Of a stretch of DNA of 64,000 nucleotides, positions 57,094 through 64,000 are shown in pieces. Position numbers and translations under genes: made by a program. Every line of letters begins with the position of its first letter. Within the stretch, counting starts at the first letter, position 1. Origin of the DNA: Afipia sp. GTDB lineage: Bacteria > Pseudomonadota > Alphaproteobacteria > Rhizobiales > Xanthobacteraceae. The notes beneath the pieces are model-generated. The model was not told where the DNA came from. It saw nothing but the letters and a program-made list of their open reading frames with translations, and ran no database searches. The stretch spans positions 164,097-228,096 of the forward strand of contig JACQDM010000005.1 in assembly GCA_016201045.1 (NCBI GenBank), read 5' to 3'.

Positions 57094-59148
57094 TTAGTCG
57101 TCGGCAGCGATCTTGTCAAAGAACGAATAACGCAGGCTGTCGGCGTCGGCATACCAGTTGCCGGGACCCTTGTTGGCGGCAAGCGTAGCCGCCCAAACGT
57201 CATCGGTACAATCGTGACGGTGCATCGACAGGTCGAAGCCGTTGTTGAAAAACATTTCCGACCATTCCCACCACGTTCCGAGCTTTTTCACGCCGCGCAG
57301 AAGATCGTATTTGTCGATCAGCGCCGGTGCCATGTCGCTGGTCACAGATCCGAACACGAATCCGGTCTTGACGACACGGTTGAGTTCGCGAACCGCGCGA
57401 GGTGCCTGTTTCTCGGACAGATGACACAGGCTGGTTTCGAACACGAAATCGAATTCGCCTTTCTTGAACGGCAGCCTCGTGATCGAGCCGAACTTGTTGT
57501 ATTTGCGCAGCGCCTTCGGCGTCTTGCCGTGAATGTAGCGATTGCTCTCGATGCCCCAGGCATCGACGCCAAGGTCGCGTAAAGCCCCGACGAGTTCGCC
57601 ACTCGCCGAACCTGCGACGAGCAGTCTGTAACCCTTCGCCCTGTTCCAGACGATCTTGATCAGGTCTGTGAGATATTTCGGATCGGTAAACTGATTCCAG
57701 ACTTCGCCATACGGACCGACATTGCGGTAGTTGTCGAAATACGCGCGGTCGATCTTGTCGGAGGGAGCGTTGCCGCTCTCGCCGCGAGCATAGCGCAGCT
57801 TCATCATCTGCGTGAGAATAATGTCGGTTGCCGCATCGGAAGAGTCGAGCAGACCGTTCAGCGTAGAGTCGAACAGATAGTCGCCCACGACGACGAAACC
57901 TGGATGTTCCTGCGGCTCCGGATGATGATTGGTCATCACGTCGCGCGCCGGCAATCCGCCCGGAATGCAGTTCACCGACGACAGCCAGCGATGTGTCTTG
58001 CCTTCGAGAAAATGCGCGCGCGCGTCCCCAAACGAAGACGGCAGCGATTTGATCGCTGCATCGATCAGTTCCTTGTCGCTGAGGTTGGCGAATGCCAAAG
58101 CATCCGACCCCGCGATCAGGAAATTGAGCACGCCGAGTTTGCCGACATCGTGACGCGCGCCTTCGACGTACACGCAGCATCCGCCGAATGCTTCCGACAT
58201 CCACCACGCGCCGGGGGCCTTCTCGCCCCAGAACGGCGAATCGAACAACAGCGCAACGCGCAGATAGTGCGCGGGCCGGTCGAAATAAGCGATGTGCTTG
58301 ATCATCGAATGGCGCAGCAGCTCGCCGTCCCAGCGCATCGTAGTCAGCCATGAATGCGGCAGGCACATCACGACGAGATCGTGCTCGTTCGTGACCGGGC
58401 CCTTGCCGTTCATCATGTTGATCGCATAGCGGCCTGAATTCGCCTTGCCGACTTTCAGCACGCGATGATTGAGCTTCACGTCGGCGTCGATCTCGTTCTT
58501 GAGACCTTCGATGAGCTGTTCGTTTCCGTTCTGGATCGAATAGAGGCCGATATAGCCGTCGACATCCATCACGAAGTTCTTCAGTGCGTTGAGTCCGTTC
58601 GTGTTGTGAGCTTCGGTAGCGATGTCGGAACGCGCCATGACTTTAAGGAAGCGCTTGGCGACAGGATCCGCGACTTCGCGATCGAGCAATTCCTCGGCAG
58701 TCATATAGGCCCAAGGATGTTCGTTATCGTGTGCGCCGACGCCTTCGTAATATTCGATGGGGGAGACCATCGACGTGCATTTTTTGCGGAAATCCTCGAT
58801 CGCGTTCGCTGTGGCGGGTCCATATTTGCGGCGCATGCCGGGAACGTCGGCCAGCAATTCGCCATCCAGCTGAACCTGCTCGGCGTCCATCGGAATGGTC
58901 TGCAACCCGAAATGCTGCACCAGTTCGCGCAGCGGGTCCGGGCCGGTCATCGAGTAATCGTAGATTTCGGCGACGCCCGCCTCATACATCGCCGGTGCCG
59001 TGTCGAATTTCTTGGTCAGGATTTTACCGCCGACGCGGTCGGCCGCTTCATAGATGGTGACGCGGCAAAGCGGCCCCAGTTTCTTTTTCAGATACCAGGC
59101 ACTCATCAGCCCGCCGGGGCCACCGCCTATAATCGCCAGATCAAGCAT
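57094..59148 (-). CDS. Flavin amine-oxidase-like/SAM-methyltransferase fusion
   Basis: A 684-residue two-domain protein. Residues 1 to about 450 are a flavin-containing amine oxidase/desaturase-like domain: dinucleotide motif IIGGGPGGLMSAWYL at 6-20, then YEAADRVGGKI, and a C-terminal FAD motif VVGDYLFDSTLNGLLDS. From about 480 comes a class I methyltransferase-like part, with motif I LLVAGSASGEL near 505 and then FDFVFETSLCHLS. The reading frame runs through without a break. I do not know this fusion. It probably modifies a small lipophilic molecule. Confidence 0.8.
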   Translation of the reverse strand: MLDLAIIGGGPGGLMSAWYLKKKLGPLCRVTIYEAADRVGGKILTKKFDTAPAMYEAGVAEIYDYSMTGPDPLRELVQHFGLQTIPMDAEQVQLDGELLADVPGMRRKYGPATANAIEDFRKKCTSMVSPIEYYEGVGAHDNEHPWAYMTAEELLDREVADPVAKRFLKVMARSDIATEAHNTNGLNALKNFVMDVDGYIGLYSIQNGNEQLIEGLKNEIDADVKLNHRVLKVGKANSGRYAINMMNGKGPVTNEHDLVVMCLPHSWLTTMRWDGELLRHSMIKHIAYFDRPAHYLRVALLFDSPFWGEKAPGAWWMSEAFGGCCVYVEGARHDVGKLGVLNFLIAGSDALAFANLSDKELIDAAIKSLPSSFGDARAHFLEGKTHRWLSSVNCIPGGLPARDVMTNHHPEPQEHPGFVVVGDYLFDSTLNGLLDSSDAATDIILTQMMKLRYARGESGNAPSDKIDRAYFDNYRNVGPYGEVWNQFTDPKYLTDLIKIVWNRAKGYRLLVAGSASGELVGALRDLGVDAWGIESNRYIHGKTPKALRKYNKFGSITRLPFKKGEFDFVFETSLCHLSEKQAPRAVRELNRVVKTGFVFGSVTSDMAPALIDKYDLLRGVKKLGTWWEWSEMFFNNGFDLSMHRHDCTDDVWAATLAANKGPGNWYADADSLRYSFFDKIAADD

Positions 59149-59278
59149 CGCCGTCTTTCGTCCCGCCTGCGGCGCAGTGTCACAATAAGCGCCGCTAAGT
59201 CACCCTAATGAAAAGCGTTTTCCGTCTGAAGGGAAGATGAACAAAGCACGTCCCGGCGTCAAAATGGATGCACAAAAT

Positions 59279-59308
59279 CAAAAAAGGCCGCCCTGAAGGC
59301 GGCCTTTT
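59279..59308 (-). terminator. Rho-independent terminator after rpoC
   Basis: The reverse strand reads AAAAGGCCGCC, a TTCAG loop, GGCGGCC and a run of T, 27 bp after the rpoC stop. It ends the rpoBC transcript before the inserted genes. The forward-strand copy also has a T run, so it may act both ways. Confidence 0.9.
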
Positions 59309-59334
59309 CGCTGTTAGTGCTAACGCGTGCCGCT

Positions 59335-62300
59335 TTATTCGGCAGGCGGAAGAGCCAAGGGCTCGGCTTCCGGTGCAGCCGGCGTGATCGCCGCCTGCTT
59401 CTCGCGCTCGTCGAGGATCAGCTTGTCGCGCTTGGTTGCGACTTCGCGGATCTTCGCCATCGAAGCGCCGGTGCCGGCCGGGATGAGGCGGCCGACGATG
59501 ACGTTCTCCTTGAGGCCTTCGAGCGGATCGACCTTGCCGTTGACAGCGGCTTCGGTGAGGACGCGCGTGGTTTCCTGGAACGACGCCGCCGAGAAGAACG
59601 ACCGCGTCTGCAGGCTCGCCTTGGTGATGCCGAGCAGAACCGGCGTTCCCGTAGCGACCTTCTTGCCCTCTTCCTTCGCCTTGGCATTGAGCTGGTCGAA
59701 CTCAATCTTGTCGATCTGTTCGCCCGAGATCATGTCGGTATCGCCCTGGTCGGTGATCTCCACCTTCTGCAGCATCTGACGCACGATCACTTCGATGTGC
59801 TTGTCGTTGATGAGCACGCCCTGCAGCCGGTAGACTTCCTGGATTTCGTTGACCAAGTACGCAGCGAGTTCCTCGATGCCCTTGATCGCCAGAATGTCGT
59901 GCGGTGCCGGGTTGCCTTCGACGATGAAATCGCCCTTTTCGACGATGTCGCCATCCTGAAGGTGGATGTGCTTGCCCTTCGGAATGAGGTACTCGCGAGT
60001 CTCCTCGTTCTTGTCGACAGGCTCGATCGAAATGCGGCGCTTGTTCTTGTAGTCGCGGCCGAAGCGGATCGTGCCGGCGATTTCCGCGATGATCGCGGCA
60101 TCCTTCGGCTTGCGGGCCTCGAACAGTTCGGCGACGCGCGGCAGACCGCCGGTGATGTCGCGGGTCTTGGCGCTCTCCGTCGAGATACGCGCAAGGATGT
60201 CGCCCGGCTTCACCTTGGCTCCGGCATCGACCGACAGAATGGCGTCGACCGACAGCATGTAGCGGGCGTCGCCGCCGCGCGCGAGCTTGAGCACCTTGCC
60301 GTCCTTGCCTTTGATCACAATGGCAGGACGCAAGTCAGTGCCGCGGCCCGAGCGCCAGTCAATGACGACGCGCTTGGCGATACCCGTGGATTCGTCGAGC
60401 GTTTCCGAAATCGACTGGCCTTCGACCAGATCCTCGAATCCGACCGTTCCCTCGACTTCGGTGAGGATCGGACGCGTGTACGGATCCCACTCGGAGATAC
60501 GCTGGCCGCGCTTGATGGTGTCGCCTTCATCGACGCGCATGCGCGCGCCGTACTGAATACGATGCGTTGCGCGTTCGGTGCCGTCGGCATCGACCACCGC
60601 AACCACCATATTGCGCACCATCGCCACCGGAATGCCTTCGCTGTTCTTGGCGATGGCTTTGTTCTTGATGACGATCTTGCCGTCGAAGTTCGACTCGATG
60701 AACGACTGCTCGTTGATCTGCGCAGCGCCACCAATATGGAACGTGCGCATCGTCAACTGCGTGCCGGGTTCACCGATCGACTGCGCGGCAATGACGCCGA
60801 CAGCTTCACCGTGGTTGACCGGCGTGCCGCGGGCGAGATCGCGTCCGTAGCACTTGCCGCAGATGCCGTTGACCAGTTCGCAGGTCAGCGCCGAGCGGAT
60901 CTTCACTTCCTGGATACCGGCCTGCTGGATCAAGTCGATGTGGGACTCTTCCATCAGCGTGCCGCGCTTGACGACCACCTTGCCGCTGGCTGGATCCTTC
61001 AGATCCTCACCTGCGGTACGGCCGAGAATGCGCGATGCCAGCGAAGCGACGACGGTACCGGCGTCAACGATCGCGCGCATCTTGATGCCGAGCTTGGTGC
61101 CGCAATCGTCCTGCGTGATGATGCAGTCCTGCGCCACGTCGACCAGACGACGCGTAAGGTAGCCGGAGTTCGCGGTCTTCAACGCCGTATCGGCAAGACC
61201 CTTACGGGCGCCGTGGGTCGAGTTGAAGTATTCGAGAACCGACAGACCCTCTTTAAAGTTCGAGATGATCGGCGTTTCGATGATCTCGCCGCTCGGTTTC
61301 GCCATAAGTCCGCGCATACCGGCAAGCTGACGCATCTGGGCCGGCGAACCGCGCGCGCCCGAATGAGCCATCATGTAGATCGAGTTGATCTGAGAATCTT
61401 CGCCCTTCGCGTTTTTCTTGACGGACGAAATTTCCTTCATCATGTGCTCGGCGATCTTCTCCGAGGCTTTCGCCCAGGCGTCGACCACCTTGTTGTACTT
61501 CTCGCCCTGAGTGATCAGGCCGTCATTGTACTGCTGCTCGAAGTCCTTCGCCATGACGCGCGTGTCATCGACGATCTTCCACTTGCCGCCCGGCACGACC
61601 ATGTCGTCCTTGCCGAACGAGATGCCCGCCTTGAAGGCGTTGTGGAAGCCGAGCGCCATGATCCTATCGCAGAAGATCACGGTCTCTTTCTGACCGCAGT
61701 GACGATAGACGTGATCGATCACACCGGAGATTTCGCGCTTTGTCATCAGCTTATTGATGACGTCGAACGGCATCTTCGGTGATTTCGGAAGCACCTGACC
61801 GAGCATGACGCGACCGGCAGTCGTATCATAGAGACGCGAAACCGTTTTGCCGTCCTCGTCGAGACCCGTCCAGCGATACTTGATCTTGGTGTGGAGGTGG
61901 ATGACCTTCGAGAACAGCGCGTGCTCGATCTCCGCCATGTCGCGGTAAACCTTGCCCTCGCCTTGCAGGCCTTCCCGCAGGATCGAGAGATAATAAAGAC
62001 CAAGCACGATGTCCTGCGACGGCACGATGATCGGCTGGCCGTTCGCCGGATGCAGGATGTTGTTGGTCGACATCATCAGCACACGCGCTTCCAGCTGCGC
62101 TTCGAGCGACAGCGGCACGTGCACAGCCATCTGGTCGCCATCGAAGTCGGCGTTGAACGCCGAGCAAACCAGTGGATGAAGCTGGATCGCCTTGCCTTCG
62201 ATCAGCACAGGCTCGAATGCTTGAATGCCGAGGCGATGCAGCGTCGGCGCGCGGTTCAACAGAACCGGATGCTCGCGGATGACTTCATCGAGAATATCCC

Positions 62301-63531
62301 AGACTTCGGGACGTTCTTTTTCAACGAGCTTCTTCGCCTGCTTGACGGTGGTGGACAGGCCCTTGGCGTCGAGCCGCGAATAGATGAACGGCTTGAACAG
62401 TTCGAGCGCCATCTTCTTGGGCAGGCCGCACTGATGCAGACGCAGCTCCGGACCGACCACGATAACCGAGCGGCCCGAATAGTCGACGCGCTTGCCGAGC
62501 AGATTCTGACGGAAGCGGCCCTGCTTACCCTTGAGCATATCAGCAAGAGACTTCAGCGGACGCTTGTTCGCACCCGTGATGACGCGGCCGCGGCGGCCGT
62601 TGTCGAACAGCGCGTCCACAGCTTCCTGCAACATACGCTTTTCGTTGCGGATGATGATGTCCGGCGCACGCAACTCCATCAGCCGCTTCAGACGATTGTT
62701 GCGGTTGATGACACGCCGATACAGATCGTTGAGGTCGGAGGTAGCGAAGCGGCCACCGTCGAGCGGCACCAATGGACGCAGGTCCGGCGGAATCACCGGC
62801 ACCACCGTCATGATCATCCACTCGGGCTTGTTGCCCGAGGTACGGAACGCTTCGACGATCTTCAGGCGCTTGGCGTACTTCTTGTGCTTGATCTCGGATT
62901 CGGTCTCCTGCATGTCGACGCGCAGCTGCGCCTCGAGCTTCTCGAGTTCGAGACCCTTCAGGAGTTCGCGGATCGCTTCGGCGCCGATCATGGCGGTAAA
63001 GGAATCCTGGCCGTATTCGTCCTGCGCCTTCAGATATTCTTCTTCGGACAGCAGCTGACGGTCCTTGAGCGCGGTGAGACCCGGTTCGAGAACGACGTAG
63101 TATTCAAAATACAGAATCCGCTCGAGATCCTTCAGCGTCATGTCGAGCAGCAAACCGATGCGGCTGGGCAACGACTTCAGGAACCAGATGTGCGCGACGG
63201 GTGCGGCCAGTTCAATGTGACCCATGCGCTCGCGCCGGACGCGCGACAACGTCACTTCGACCGAACACTTCTCGCAGATGATGCCCTTGTACTTCATGCG
63301 CTTGTACTTGCCGCAAAGACATTCGTAGTCCTTGATCGGCCCGAAGATGCGCGCGCAGAACAGTCCGTCACGCTCCGGCTTGAACGTGCGGTAGTTGATG
63401 GTTTCCGGCTTTTTGATTTCGCCGTAGGACCACGACAGAATCTTCTCCGGCGACGCGATCGAGATGCGAATCTGATCGAACACCTGGGCCGGTGTCGTCG
63501 GATTGAAGAGATTCATAATTTCTTGGTTCAT
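59335..63531 (-). CDS. rpoC: RNA polymerase beta' subunit
   Basis: A 1398-residue beta' subunit. The N-terminal zinc site is [19 protein letters not shown] (about 71-89). The catalytic [12 protein letters not shown] with three aspartates is near residue 460. The second zinc site is around [16 protein letters not shown] near 900. The C-terminus is Ala/Pro/Glu-rich. Two ATGs stand in tandem, and I take the second, which leaves GGAG six bases upstream. It is followed by a terminator, not by rpsL. Confidence 0.98.
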   Translation of the reverse strand: MNQEIMNLFNPTTPAQVFDQIRISIASPEKILSWSYGEIKKPETINYRTFKPERDGLFCARIFGPIKDYECLCGKYKRMKYKGIICEKCSVEVTLSRVRRERMGHIELAAPVAHIWFLKSLPSRIGLLLDMTLKDLERILYFEYYVVLEPGLTALKDRQLLSEEEYLKAQDEYGQDSFTAMIGAEAIRELLKGLELEKLEAQLRVDMQETESEIKHKKYAKRLKIVEAFRTSGNKPEWMIMTVVPVIPPDLRPLVPLDGGRFATSDLNDLYRRVINRNNRLKRLMELRAPDIIIRNEKRMLQEAVDALFDNGRRGRVITGANKRPLKSLADMLKGKQGRFRQNLLGKRVDYSGRSVIVVGPELRLHQCGLPKKMALELFKPFIYSRLDAKGLSTTVKQAKKLVEKERPEVWDILDEVIREHPVLLNRAPTLHRLGIQAFEPVLIEGKAIQLHPLVCSAFNADFDGDQMAVHVPLSLEAQLEARVLMMSTNNILHPANGQPIIVPSQDIVLGLYYLSILREGLQGEGKVYRDMAEIEHALFSKVIHLHTKIKYRWTGLDEDGKTVSRLYDTTAGRVMLGQVLPKSPKMPFDVINKLMTKREISGVIDHVYRHCGQKETVIFCDRIMALGFHNAFKAGISFGKDDMVVPGGKWKIVDDTRVMAKDFEQQYNDGLITQGEKYNKVVDAWAKASEKIAEHMMKEISSVKKNAKGEDSQINSIYMMAHSGARGSPAQMRQLAGMRGLMAKPSGEIIETPIISNFKEGLSVLEYFNSTHGARKGLADTALKTANSGYLTRRLVDVAQDCIITQDDCGTKLGIKMRAIVDAGTVVASLASRILGRTAGEDLKDPASGKVVVKRGTLMEESHIDLIQQAGIQEVKIRSALTCELVNGICGKCYGRDLARGTPVNHGEAVGVIAAQSIGEPGTQLTMRTFHIGGAAQINEQSFIESNFDGKIVIKNKAIAKNSEGIPVAMVRNMVVAVVDADGTERATHRIQYGARMRVDEGDTIKRGQRISEWDPYTRPILTEVEGTVGFEDLVEGQSISETLDESTGIAKRVVIDWRSGRGTDLRPAIVIKGKDGKVLKLARGGDARYMLSVDAILSVDAGAKVKPGDILARISTESAKTRDITGGLPRVAELFEARKPKDAAIIAEIAGTIRFGRDYKNKRRISIEPVDKNEETREYLIPKGKHIHLQDGDIVEKGDFIVEGNPAPHDILAIKGIEELAAYLVNEIQEVYRLQGVLINDKHIEVIVRQMLQKVEITDQGDTDMISGEQIDKIEFDQLNAKAKEEGKKVATGTPVLLGITKASLQTRSFFSAASFQETTRVLTEAAVNGKVDPLEGLKENVIVGRLIPAGTGASMAKIREVATKRDKLILDEREKQAAITPAAPEAEPLALPPAE

Positions 63532-63619
63532 CATCTTCTCCTTGCGTGCCGGTCGTCACCGGCAGCGAATTCGAAATTTTTTGGTCGCAGCGCTCCGTCT
63601 CAACAAAGACGAGGCGCGG

Positions 63620-63641
63620 TGCCCGGCTCGCAAGCCGGGCA
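63620..63641. repeat. REP-like hairpin between rpoB and rpoC
   Basis: TGCCCGGCT (63620-63628), CGCA, AGCCGGGCA (63633-63641) form a 9-bp stem, 8 bp after the rpoB stop. The core nearly equals that of the hairpin after tuf, so the two belong to one repeat family. Confidence 0.75.
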
Positions 63642-63649
63642 GAAATTCT

Positions 63650-64000
<351 letters not shown>

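Noticed and set aside
59317..61782. An 821-codon forward frame opposite rpoC
   Set aside because: Its phase mirrors the rpoC codons, and its composition (Asp, His, Arg, Val rich) is that of an antisense shadow. Similar shadows lie opposite fusA, tuf, the carboxylase and the indolepyruvate oxidoreductase.

Overview
The window looks like part of a chromosome of an alphaproteobacterium of the order Hyphomicrobiales, most likely the Bradyrhizobium/Rhodopseudomonas/Afipia group. The grounds are the high GC content, the secY-adk-rpsM gene order, a short adenylate kinase without a LID domain, an ATP12-type F1 assembly chaperone, a DUF3551 protein, and palindromic intergenic repeats of the kind common in bradyrhizobia. 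The genus is an inference.

Layout. Positions 1-5 kb hold a MerR-like regulator fragment, an EamA exporter, the glutathione-dependent formaldehyde dehydrogenase gene adhC, small MAPEG and AhpD-like genes, and tRNA-Arg(TCG) flanked by two secreted Clp-like paralogues. A reverse-strand catabolic cluster lies at 5.3-13.1 kb: indolepyruvate:ferredoxin oxidoreductase, thiolase, DUF35, MaoC hydratase, DapA-like and NUDIX. Positions 13.4-19.8 kb carry mostly small secreted or membrane proteins of unknown function and a PEP-mutase family enzyme. A 1.4 kb islet (19.80-21.24 kb), bounded by a perfect 24-bp direct repeat of the 3' end of an acyl-CoA carboxylase gene, carries three small genes, one a candidate PD-(D/E)XK nuclease. 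Positions 22.8-32.9 kb carry a FliK-like/FlhB-tail pair, ATP12, an rluA-rarA-degP operon and a diheme cytochrome c.

From 32.9 kb to the right edge, the reverse strand carries the transcription/translation superoperon. Read in its own direction, it runs rpoB (end)-rpoC, then a 7.4 kb interruption, then rpsL-rpsG-fusA-tuf, the S10, spc and alpha ribosomal gene sets, and rplQ with a strong terminator. The interruption carries a GNAT enzyme, a flavoprotein, an ABC exporter and a flavin oxidoreductase-methyltransferase fusion. Together these look like a small uncharacterised biosynthesis and export locus placed inside the most conserved operon of the genome. Adenylate kinase in the spc region carries a 67-residue lysine-rich, histone-H1-like tail.

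The right edge is abnormal. After about 215 bp of normal reverse-strand rpoB, the sequence turns over into the forward-strand 3' end of a different, diverged rpoB. The join is an 11-bp identity at 63855-63865. This is best read as a chimeric assembly join, so the last ~135 bases should not be taken as part of this genome.
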